Origin: PALSA-1006 sp964571195
GTDB taxonomy: Bacteria > Pseudomonadota > Gammaproteobacteria > Burkholderiales > Gallionellaceae
Direction: 5' to 3'
DNA length: 47,318 nt
Assembly: GCA_964571195.1 (NCBI GenBank)
Contig: CAZNAD010000018.1
Location: forward strand, 1-47,318
Shown here: in pieces, positions 23,636 to 31,328 of the stretch
Layout of the letters: every line of letters begins with the position of its first letter
How positions within the stretch are numbered: position 1 is the first letter of the stretch
Notes under the pieces: model-generated
The model's input: the letters and a program-made list of their open reading frames with translations, nothing else
What the model was told of the DNA's origin: nothing
The model's database searches: none
Made by a program: the position numbers and the translations under genes

Positions 23636-25663
23636 ATGCATAGCTTAAGGAAAAGCTGGTTGCTTTTTGTTTTTTTGATTATTGCCCACGCCGCTGAGAC
23701 AGCCGCCCAAACCACCGAAGAAGAAGACTTGGCGCTGGCCTACGGCGATCAGTCCACCGTCAGTATTGCCACCGGTAGCAAACAAGCACTACGCCGCGCG
23801 CCTGCCGTGGCGACGGTAATCACATCACGCGACATCGAAGCCATAGGTGCTACCGATCTGGATCAGGTGCTAGAAAGCGTGCCGGGGCTGCATGTCTCCA
23901 AATCGCATGTTGCCTCGAAAATAATTTACAGCTTCCGTGGCATCCATACTTTCCAAAATTCGCAGGCTTTGATGCTGGTCAATGGCATTCCGATCACCAA
24001 TGTATTTCAGGGGGATCGCGGCCAGATTTGGGGAGGCATGCCGCTGGAAAATGTGGCACGCATCGAAGTGATACGCGGCCCCGGTTCTGCGCTGTATGGC
24101 GCAGACGCATTCTCCGGTGTGATCAATATCATCACCAAGACTACCGCAGACATCGACGGCACTGTATACGGTGCGCGCGTTGGCAGTTTCAACAGCCGCG
24201 ACGCTTGGCTGCAACATGGCGGCAAACTGGGGGCGCTGGATGCCACTTTCTATCTTGGCGCAGGGAATACCGACGGACAGAAAGGCATCATCCAGAAAGA
24301 TGCCGTATCCGCTTCCGGCCCGGTGAGCGAAGAGCGCAGGTCGCTGGATACGCGCGCCGATCTGTCCTATGAAGCTTGGCGCTTTCGGGCGGCTTATCAA
24401 CAACGCAACATGGGAGCCGGCGCAGGGATAGCAGGGGCTCTGGATCCCAACGCGCGCGTATCTGAAAACAGACTGTATCTGGACATGAACTATGAGCAAG
24501 CCAACTGGGCACCTAACTGGGATGTGTCCGGGGTTGTTGGTTATTACAATATCGAACAAAAGCAGGCCGATCCGACCTATACACTGTTTCCCGCAGGGGC
24601 AATCTCCGGCTTCCCCAACGGGATGATCGGCAATCCCGGACACTCCGAACGACACATCCATGCCAGCGTTTCCACCGTCTATACCGGTTTTGATCAGCAT
24701 CGGGTCAGAATCGGCGCGGGGCTGCGTGAAGACGATATGTACGAATTTCTGGAAACAAAAAATTTCAGCGCAGTATTTGCACCACTTGGTAGCTTGACAA
24801 ATGCAACCGGCAATCCAGCTCTGGTCTCTATGTTGCCGCAAAAACGCAATCTGTCCTATGTATTTGCCCAAGACGAATGGAATATCGTCAAGGACTGGAC
24901 GCTGACAGCAGGTATGCGACATGACAGCTATTCGGATTTCGGCAGCACAACCAATCCGCGCCTCGCACTGGTGTGGGATGCTGCCTACAATGTCGTGGTC
25001 AAGGCAATGCATGGCGCAGCTTTCCGCGCCCCCACGTTCGCCGAGCAATATGCCATCAATAACCCCGTACAAGTCGGTAGCGCCAATATCAGACCAGAGA
25101 CCATTACCACGGATGAACTGGCATTTTCCTGGCAGCCGGTGGAAAAACTGCAAACCAATTTGAATTTTTTTACTTACCGCATGCGCAATATTATTCAGCT
25201 TGTCGGCACAAGGATGCAGAATGCGGGAGATCAAACCGGACGCGGCTTGGAATTTGAAGCTACGCTGGACGCGAGCAGTAGCCTGCGACTAACCGGCAAT
25301 TATTCCTTACAACACTCCACAGATGAGGCCACTGGCAAAGATGCAGGCATGGCACCTCATCGACGTTATTTTGCACGTGCCGACTGGCGATTCATGCCAC
25401 TGTGGCAGTTCGGTACCACAATTAATCGCGTGGAAGATCGAATGCGCGAACCGAGTGATACTCGCACTCAGATTCCTGACTACACTACGGTGGACTTGAT
25501 CTTGCGACGTGAAAAATTTGCAGGGAACTGGGATGCACGCGCTTCGTTGACGAATCTACTCAATCAAGATGTACGGGAGCCGACCTTTAAAGCATCCAGC
25601 ATCACTTCGGACCTACCCGTCGCAGGGCGCGCGTTTTACCTCCAGATACAGCACGCACTTTAA
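23636..25663 (+). CDS. TonB-dependent outer-membrane receptor 1
   Basis: A 675-residue receptor. The start is the ATG at 23636-23638, just after AAAGGAG. A signal peptide (MHSLRKSWLLFVFLIIAHAA...TAAQ) is followed by EEEDLALAYGDQSTVSIATGS, a plug domain (RRAPAVATVITSRDIEAIGA, DLDQVLESVPGLHVS, VARIEVIRGPGSALYGADAFSGVINIITK) and a 22-strand-type barrel. The barrel includes LFRAP-like (AFRAPTFAEQY) and GRGLEFEATL segments and ends in Leu after aromatic residues. The receptor should import a scarce large ligand using TonB energy; the ligand is not evident. It is paralogous to the next gene and divergent from the binding-protein/GGDEF-EAL operon. Confidence 0.93.
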   Translation: MHSLRKSWLLFVFLIIAHAAETAAQTTEEEDLALAYGDQSTVSIATGSKQALRRAPAVATVITSRDIEAIGATDLDQVLESVPGLHVSKSHVASKIIYSFRGIHTFQNSQALMLVNGIPITNVFQGDRGQIWGGMPLENVARIEVIRGPGSALYGADAFSGVINIITKTTADIDGTVYGARVGSFNSRDAWLQHGGKLGALDATFYLGAGNTDGQKGIIQKDAVSASGPVSEERRSLDTRADLSYEAWRFRAAYQQRNMGAGAGIAGALDPNARVSENRLYLDMNYEQANWAPNWDVSGVVGYYNIEQKQADPTYTLFPAGAISGFPNGMIGNPGHSERHIHASVSTVYTGFDQHRVRIGAGLREDDMYEFLETKNFSAVFAPLGSLTNATGNPALVSMLPQKRNLSYVFAQDEWNIVKDWTLTAGMRHDSYSDFGSTTNPRLALVWDAAYNVVVKAMHGAAFRAPTFAEQYAINNPVQVGSANIRPETITTDELAFSWQPVEKLQTNLNFFTYRMRNIIQLVGTRMQNAGDQTGRGLEFEATLDASSSLRLTGNYSLQHSTDEATGKDAGMAPHRRYFARADWRFMPLWQFGTTINRVEDRMREPSDTRTQIPDYTTVDLILRREKFAGNWDARASLTNLLNQDVREPTFKASSITSDLPVAGRAFYLQIQHAL

Positions 25664-25775
25664 CGAGGCAAAATTCCAACGCCCGCCCCCCTTCTCGGCA
25701 AAACTGCGCTAGTATCTCCGGTAGTAGATGGTTGACTTTAGATCGACCAGTGCAGCACAAGAGGAGAGATTCACC

Positions 25776-27893
25776 ATGTACGCACACCACTCGGCTCTTT
25801 ATGCCGCGCTTCTTGCGCTGGCATCGAATAGCACGGCATTTGCACAATCCCAAGAAGAAGAGGAGTTGGCGCTAGCCTATGGCGACAAATCCACCATCAG
25901 CATCGCCACCGGCAGTGCGCAATCAATGCGACGCGCGCCCGCCGTGGCTTCAGTCATCACCGCTCAGGACATCAAAGCCATGGGAGCCAAAGAACTCGAT
26001 GAGGTGCTGGAAACCGTACCGGGCCTCCATGTCTCGCGCACGGCAATTCGATACGCATCGACCTATGTCTTCCGTGGCATTTTTAGCGGGACAACTAACC
26101 CTCAGGTCTTGCTCCTGCAAAACGGTATCCCTACCACGACTATGTACACCGGCGACAAGGGGTCCGCATGGATCGGCATACCAGTTGCGAACATCGCCCG
26201 CATCGAGATCATTCGCGGCCCGGGCTCAGCACTATATGGCGCGGATGCTTATGCCGGCGTGATCAACATCATCACCAAGACCGCCGCCGACACACCGGGC
26301 ACCGAACTCAGCGCTTCCATCGGCTCGTTCAATACCAGGAACACTTGGGTACAACACGGTGGACAATGGCAAGACATAGACATAGCGGCCTATCTGAATG
26401 TCGGCACCACCGATGGTATGCGTGAAATCATTCAAGCCGATGCTCAAACGCTTAAAGACAAAACCTCCGGCTTAGCCCCCGTCAGCTTGGCTCCCGGAGC
26501 GGTCAACACCGGTTACAACATGATTGATAGCAGCCTTAATATTGCCCATGACAAATGGCGTTGGCGTGCCAACTACAAGTTTCGCGACAAACTGGGGACC
26601 GGCGTCGGCGTTTCCTCGGCGCTGGACCCGAACAGCTATGGCCGTGCAGAGCACGTTGGTAGTGACCTTTCGTGGAACGACACCCAATTCGCACCAAGTT
26701 GGAATGTGGGCATCACCGCCGCAGTGCAATACTACGCATTCACCTACCCGACCAACCTGCAACTCTATCCGGCAGGTAGCAAGTTTGGCGCAAACGTATT
26801 CCCCAACGGATTGATCGGCGGGCCAAATTCGTGGGACAGGCAGCTCAGAGTATCCGGCAATGCCACTTATTCAGGCTTTGAGAGACACAGCCTGAGATTG
26901 GGGGTAGGACGCGACATCCTTGATCTTTACAAAACCAAGACCATCAAGAACAACCTGTTGAATGCCGCAGGCGCACCCACGCCGGATCTGGCTTTCAATG
27001 GCGGCATAGCTGCGGACTATACCGACAGACAACCGTTCATCACGCCGCATATGCGCCATGTGAATTATGTCTATGCCCAAGACGAGTGGAATTTCGCCCG
27101 TGACTGGACGCTCACCGCTGGCGTGCGGCATGACCGCTATTCCGATTTTGGCACGACCACCAATCCGCGTCTCGCGTTGGTGTGGGATACCACACTCGAT
27201 CTCACCACCAAGTTGCTTTACGGCCACGCCTTCCGTGCCCCGTCCTTCAACGAACAATACGGCATCAACCCCGTCGCTAACGGCGACCCCAACCTGAAGC
27301 CGGAAACGATCAAGACACTCGAAGCCGCTTTCTCTTGGCAAGCCCACCGGGATACACAGATTAACCTGAGTCTGTTTCACTACGATGCGCAGGACATCAT
27401 CCGTCTCGGCCCCAACACGGCTGCGGGAGTCGGAAATATCTATACCAACATCGACAGGCAAACCGGCAGCGGCGGAGAACTTGAAGCCGTCTGGGACGCA
27501 AGCAACTCGGTACGCCTGACGGGCAACTATTCATATCAACGCTCCATCGACGATGCCACCAAGCAAGATGCCGGTTATGCGCCGCATCATCACATTTATG
27601 CACGCGGTGACTGGCGCTTTACCGGTGGCTGGCTCTCCAGCGCGCAACTCAACCGCATCATTGACCGCCGCCGTCCGGTAGGCGACGCGCGCGCACCAGT
27701 GCCTGACTACACCACAGTGGACATCACGATGCGCACCACGCGCAACAAGAGCCAGTGGGAATACGCTGCATCGGTGCGCAATCTGTTCAACACCACCGTG
27801 CTAGAGCCCAGCTTGGCACCAGGCACCGCCATTCCCAACGACCTGCCCATGGCACCACGCTCGCTGTGGCTACAGGCGACATACCAGATGTAA
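25776..27893 (+). CDS. TonB-dependent outer-membrane receptor 2
   Basis: A 705-residue receptor starting at the ATG at 25776-25778, preceded by GAGGAGAG. A short signal peptide (MYAHHSALYAALLALASNSTAFA) leads to EEEELALAYGDKSTISIATGS, nearly the same N-terminal block as receptor 1. The plug domain (ARIEIIRGPGSALYGADAYAGVINIITK) and barrel also align, with AFRAPSFNEQYGIN and the final strand LWLQATYQM. It probably arose by tandem duplication and then diverged in the extracellular loops. The 110-base gap to receptor 1 has no strong terminator, so the two may be co-transcribed. Confidence 0.93.
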   Translation: MYAHHSALYAALLALASNSTAFAQSQEEEELALAYGDKSTISIATGSAQSMRRAPAVASVITAQDIKAMGAKELDEVLETVPGLHVSRTAIRYASTYVFRGIFSGTTNPQVLLLQNGIPTTTMYTGDKGSAWIGIPVANIARIEIIRGPGSALYGADAYAGVINIITKTAADTPGTELSASIGSFNTRNTWVQHGGQWQDIDIAAYLNVGTTDGMREIIQADAQTLKDKTSGLAPVSLAPGAVNTGYNMIDSSLNIAHDKWRWRANYKFRDKLGTGVGVSSALDPNSYGRAEHVGSDLSWNDTQFAPSWNVGITAAVQYYAFTYPTNLQLYPAGSKFGANVFPNGLIGGPNSWDRQLRVSGNATYSGFERHSLRLGVGRDILDLYKTKTIKNNLLNAAGAPTPDLAFNGGIAADYTDRQPFITPHMRHVNYVYAQDEWNFARDWTLTAGVRHDRYSDFGTTTNPRLALVWDTTLDLTTKLLYGHAFRAPSFNEQYGINPVANGDPNLKPETIKTLEAAFSWQAHRDTQINLSLFHYDAQDIIRLGPNTAAGVGNIYTNIDRQTGSGGELEAVWDASNSVRLTGNYSYQRSIDDATKQDAGYAPHHHIYARGDWRFTGGWLSSAQLNRIIDRRRPVGDARAPVPDYTTVDITMRTTRNKSQWEYAASVRNLFNTTVLEPSLAPGTAIPNDLPMAPRSLWLQATYQM

Positions 27894-27954
27894 ATGGGGT
27901 TATCTTGCTGTTCTTCCTGACGCCGGTACGATGCAAGCAACCGGCGGATCAACA

Positions 27955-28767
27955 CTAACGCAACAGGGTCAACACCGAGTTCGGTGACTGATTGGCCTGT
28001 GCCGCCATCGCGGTGCCGGTCTGCTGCAAGATTTGGGAACGGGTCAATGCCGAGGTCTCCGCCGCATAGTCGGTATCCATGATGCGGCTGCGCGAAGAAG
28101 ACTGGTTCTCAGAGGCGATCTGCAAGTTGGCGATCGCGGTCTCGAAACGGCTCTGGGCCGCACCGAAGGCGGAACGCATTGAGGTCACTGCGGCGATATC
28201 GGCATCCAGTTTGGCGATCTCGGCCTGCGCTGTCTCCGAAGAGGTGCCCAGCGACACCGAGGTCGGTACCAGTGCGCTGTCGGTGGTGATGGTCAGATCG
28301 TCGATACCCGAACGGCTGTTGGCACCGACTTGGAAGGTCTGATTCACCGGCGCGGAAAGTAGCTGGATATTGTTGAACGAGGTCGCCTCGATCACGCGCA
28401 GATTTTCTGAATGCAGTTGGGTGTATTCGGTGTTGATCGACTCGATGTCGGCATTGGAGGTGGCGTTCGCGCCCTGCACCGCCAATTCGCGCATACGCGC
28501 CATGTTCTTCTGGATATTGCCCAATGCACTTTCCGCCGTCTGCGCCAGCGAGATGCCGTCGCTTGCGTTGCGCACCGCCTGGTTCGCACCGCGAATCTGG
28601 CTCTCCATGCGCGAGGCGATGGCAAGACCCGCCGCATCGTCTTTGGAGCTGTTGACCCGCAGGCCGGAAGACAGCCGCTGCAAGGAAGTGTTCAGCGAAC
28701 CTTGCGACTGGTTCAGGTTGCGTTGCGCATTCAGCGCGCTGAGATTGGTGTTGATATATGAGGGCAT
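27955..28767 (-). CDS. fliC: Short flagellin
   Basis: A 270-residue flagellin starting at the ATG 28765-28767 after AGGAGAAC. The N-terminal D0/D1 part (INTNLSALNAQRNLNQSQ, LQRLSSGLRVNSSKDDAAGLAIA) and C-terminal D1/D0 part (SRIMDTDYAAETSALTRSQILQQTGTAMAAQANQ, end SVLTLLR) are canonical. The variable middle is reduced to about 80 residues, so the surface D2/D3 domains are nearly absent. No other flagellar gene lies nearby in the window, making this an orphan locus; the rest of the flagellar genes must be elsewhere if the filament is made. Confidence 0.95.
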   Translation of the reverse strand: MPSYINTNLSALNAQRNLNQSQGSLNTSLQRLSSGLRVNSSKDDAAGLAIASRMESQIRGANQAVRNASDGISLAQTAESALGNIQKNMARMRELAVQGANATSNADIESINTEYTQLHSENLRVIEATSFNNIQLLSAPVNQTFQVGANSRSGIDDLTITTDSALVPTSVSLGTSSETAQAEIAKLDADIAAVTSMRSAFGAAQSRFETAIANLQIASENQSSSRSRIMDTDYAAETSALTRSQILQQTGTAMAAQANQSPNSVLTLLR

Positions 28768-28822
28768 AATGTTCTCCTGTGGATACGGGGCAGCGCTACG
28801 ATACCCATCCATGTCAGTGTGC

Positions 28823-28849
28823 AGTATATGCCCGCTCGGGGGGAAGCAA
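28823..28849 (-). promoter_or_regulatory. Weak promoter candidate for flagellin
   Basis: On the minus strand TATACT (28823-28828) with TTGCTT 15 bases upstream (28844-28849). The spacing is short and no clear sigma-28 element (TAAA...GCCGATAA) was found, so this is tentative. Confidence 0.3.
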
Positions 28850-28909
28850 ACGGCAAACAGGCACGGAAAACCGGCCCATTACCCGGATAACAGCGTCACT
28901 GACAGGGGC

Positions 28910-30268
28910 TTATTGCCCCGCCACGTCCCTCACCACGCCTGCGATCTTTTCCGCCCACTGTTGTACCAGCCCCCCGTCTTCGCCCTCGACCATCACCCGC
29001 AACAAAGGTTCGGTGCCGGATGGGCGCAACAACACGCGCCCTTTGCCATCCAGCGCCTGTTCGGCTTGGGTGACGATGGCTTTGACGGCGGGTAGCTCCA
29101 GCAGCGCAGCCGCTTTGCCGCTGACTTTGACGTTGATGAGGATCTGCGGATACATCACCAGCTCCTGCGCCGCCTGGGCAAGCGTCTGTTTGCCAGCGCG
29201 GAGCGCATGCAACACTTGCAGCGCGGAAACGATACCGTCGCCGGTGCTGTGTTTGTCCAGGCAGATGATGTGGCCAGAATTCTCGCCGCCGATCTGCCAG
29301 TCTTTCTGCTGCAACACTTCCATCACGTAACGGTCGCCCACCTTGGCGCGCGCGAACGGAATACCGAGCCGCTGCATGGCATGCTCGAAAGCGAGGTTGG
29401 TCATCAGAGTGCCGACCATGCCACCCTTCATCAGCCCCTGCGTCTGGCGGTGTTTGGCGATGACATAGAGCAACTGGTCACCGTCGTAGAGTTTGCCTGC
29501 CGCATCCACCATGACGAGACGGTCGCCGTCGCCGTCCAGCGCGATGCCGAGGTCCGCCTTGTGCTCGACCACCGCCTTTTGCAGGTTGGCAGGTTTGGTC
29601 GCCCCGTAGCCGTCGTTGATGTTCTTGCCGTTGGGTTCCGCACCGATGGCGACCACGTCCGCACCGAGTTCGTGGAACACATTGCGGGCGATGTGGTAGG
29701 TCGCACCGTGCGCGCTGTCGACCACGATCTTCATCCCGCGCAGGTTCATGTGGGCGGGGAAGCTGCCTTTGCAGAATTCGATATAGCGTCCGACCGCGTC
29801 GTCGATACGTTTGGCTTTACCCAAGCCCTCCGACGAGTTGGTCAGCATCTCTTTGTCCAACTCGGCCTCGATGGCGAGTTCGACTTCGTCGGGCAGCTTG
29901 GTTCCGTCGCCGGAGAAGAACTTGATGCCGTTATCCTCAAAGGGGTTGTGCGAGGCGGAGATGACCACACCCGCCTGCAAACGCAAGGCGCGGGTGAGGT
30001 AGGCCACCGCCGGGGTCGGCACCGGACCGGCCAGATACACGTCGATACCCGCCGCAATCAGTCCGGCTTCCAGCGCCGATTCGAGCATGTAGCCGGAGAT
30101 GCGTGTGTCCTTGCCGATCAGCACGGCGGGACGTTCACCCTGAGTATGTTCGGCATTGGCCAGCACCTTGCCGGCGGCATAACCCAAATGCATCACGAAC
30201 TGCGGTGTGATGGGGTATTCGCCCACTTTGCCGCGCACACCATCGGTACCGAAATATTTTCTGCTCAT
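28910..30268 (-). CDS. glmM: Phosphoglucosamine mutase GlmM
   Basis: Converts glucosamine 6-phosphate to glucosamine 1-phosphate for UDP-GlcNAc, peptidoglycan and LPS. The 452-residue protein begins MSRKYFGTDGVRGKVGEYPI. It has the catalytic serine loop VISASHNPFEDNGIKFFSGDG (about Ser102), the metal loop ALDGDGDR and the C-terminal phosphate site RPSGTEPLLRVMVEG. Length is standard. The ribosome site GAGG precedes ATG by six bases. It is the last gene of the rlmE-ftsH-folP-glmM block, with a CACAGAG-type palindromic repeat separating it from folP. Confidence 0.97.
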   Translation of the reverse strand: MSRKYFGTDGVRGKVGEYPITPQFVMHLGYAAGKVLANAEHTQGERPAVLIGKDTRISGYMLESALEAGLIAAGIDVYLAGPVPTPAVAYLTRALRLQAGVVISASHNPFEDNGIKFFSGDGTKLPDEVELAIEAELDKEMLTNSSEGLGKAKRIDDAVGRYIEFCKGSFPAHMNLRGMKIVVDSAHGATYHIARNVFHELGADVVAIGAEPNGKNINDGYGATKPANLQKAVVEHKADLGIALDGDGDRLVMVDAAGKLYDGDQLLYVIAKHRQTQGLMKGGMVGTLMTNLAFEHAMQRLGIPFARAKVGDRYVMEVLQQKDWQIGGENSGHIICLDKHSTGDGIVSALQVLHALRAGKQTLAQAAQELVMYPQILINVKVSGKAAALLELPAVKAIVTQAEQALDGKGRVLLRPSGTEPLLRVMVEGEDGGLVQQWAEKIAGVVRDVAGQ

Positions 30269-30282
30269 AAGTAACCTCTATC

Positions 30283-30402
30283 AAAACCTTTCACCACAGA
30301 GGCACAGAGAAATTAAAAAACACACAAGCAACCGATCAAACATCCCAAGAATCTCTTCTCTAGGTTTTCTCTGTGTCTCTGTGTCTCTGTGGTGAGGGTT
30401 TT
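30283..30402. repeat. CACCACAGAG-type inverted repeat between folP and glmM
   Basis: The left arm (AAAACCTTTCACCACAGAGG…CACAGAGAAA) and right arm (TTTCTCTGTG…CTCTGTGGTGAGGGTTTT) are imperfect inverted copies. A 7- to 8-base unit (CTCTGTGT) is iterated in the right arm. The right arm forms the last codons of folP. Confidence 0.75.
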
Positions 30403-31223
30403 TTGTTGTTAACTGCATTCCAAATCTTCAACACATCCACCGTCTCGCGCACGTCGTGCACCCGCACGATGGCCGCACCGCGTTGCACCGCCAGCAGCGC
30501 GACCGCGATACTCGCGGCCAGCCGTTCATCCACCGCGCGCCCGGTGAATGCGCCCAGCATGGACTTGCGCGACAGCCCCGCCAGTACGGGTACGCCGAGT
30601 GTCGCAAACTCCTGCATGTTATTCAACAACGCGAGATTATGCTCCAACGTCTTGCCGAAACCGAAGCCGGGATCAATCACGATGCGCTCACGCGCGATGC
30701 CCGCCACCACCGTCGCCTCGATGCGGGTTTGCAGGAATGCGGACACCTCCGCAACCACATCGGCATAGTGCGGTGCGCGCTGCATGTTCCCCGGATCGCC
30801 CTGTTTGTGCATCAGGCATACCGCAGCCTCGCTAGCCGCTACAGCGGCCAGGGCATCCGGCGCTTGCAGCGCGTTGATGTCGTTGACCATGCTTGCTCCC
30901 GCCGCCAGTGCCGCGCGCATCACGGCGGGTTTCCAGGTGTCGATGGAGATCGGCACGGCGCAATCGCGCAGCCCCTCGATCACCGGCAACACGCGCTCCA
31001 ACTCTTCCTGTTCGCTCACGGCTGCGGCACCGGGACGGGTGGACTCTCCGCCGATATCGAGCAGGTCGGCACCGTCCGTTATCAGTTTGCGGGCATGAGC
31101 GATAGCCGCCTCATGCGACAGATGCCTGCCGCCATCGGAAAAAGAATCGGGGGTAACGTTGACGATGCCCATCACTTTGGGCTGTGTCAGGTCTAGTGTA
31201 AATTTGCCGCAATGGAGGAACAT
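30360..31223 (-). CDS. folP: Dihydropteroate synthase FolP
   Basis: Condenses p-aminobenzoate with dihydropterin pyrophosphate in folate synthesis (sulfonamide target). The product of about 287 residues has MGIVNVTPDSFSDGG, the DIGGESTRPGA motif, SIDTWKP, VNDINAL, IDPGFGFGKT and the C-terminal VRVHDVRETVDVLKIW. After that normal end, the frame runs on into the palindromic repeat and adds a tail of about 14 residues (NKKPSPQRHRDTEKT). The start ATG (31221-31223, MFLHCGKFTLDL) directly follows another palindromic repeat and has no Shine-Dalgarno sequence, so translation may depend on ftsH coupling or an unusual site. Confidence 0.95.
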   Translation of the reverse strand: MFLHCGKFTLDLTQPKVMGIVNVTPDSFSDGGRHLSHEAAIAHARKLITDGADLLDIGGESTRPGAAAVSEQEELERVLPVIEGLRDCAVPISIDTWKPAVMRAALAAGASMVNDINALQAPDALAAVAASEAAVCLMHKQGDPGNMQRAPHYADVVAEVSAFLQTRIEATVVAGIARERIVIDPGFGFGKTLEHNLALLNNMQEFATLGVPVLAGLSRKSMLGAFTGRAVDERLAASIAVALLAVQRGAAIVRVHDVRETVDVLKIWNAVNNKKPSPQRHRDTEKT

Positions 31224-31225
31224 CT

Positions 31226-31322
31226 GGGAAGGGGGAAGGGGAAAGGGGGAAGGGTAAAACCATCTGTGCCGCATTAACCCTTGAGCACCGAAGGTGCGTT
31301 CTCTTCCCCCTTCTCCCTTCCC
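31226..31322. repeat. GGGAAGGGG-type inverted repeat between ftsH and folP
   Basis: Purine-rich left arm (GGGAAGGGGGAAGGGG…) pairs imperfectly with a pyrimidine-rich right arm (CTTCCCCCTTCTCCCTTCCC), and a small CACC/GGTG hairpin lies inside. It belongs to the same family as the element at 34348-34442. Confidence 0.7.
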
Positions 31323-31328
31323 TGCTTT

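Noticed and set aside
23870..25234. A 454-codon minus-strand frame within TonB receptor 1
   Set aside because: Shadow of the receptor gene; Cys/His-rich translation without family features.
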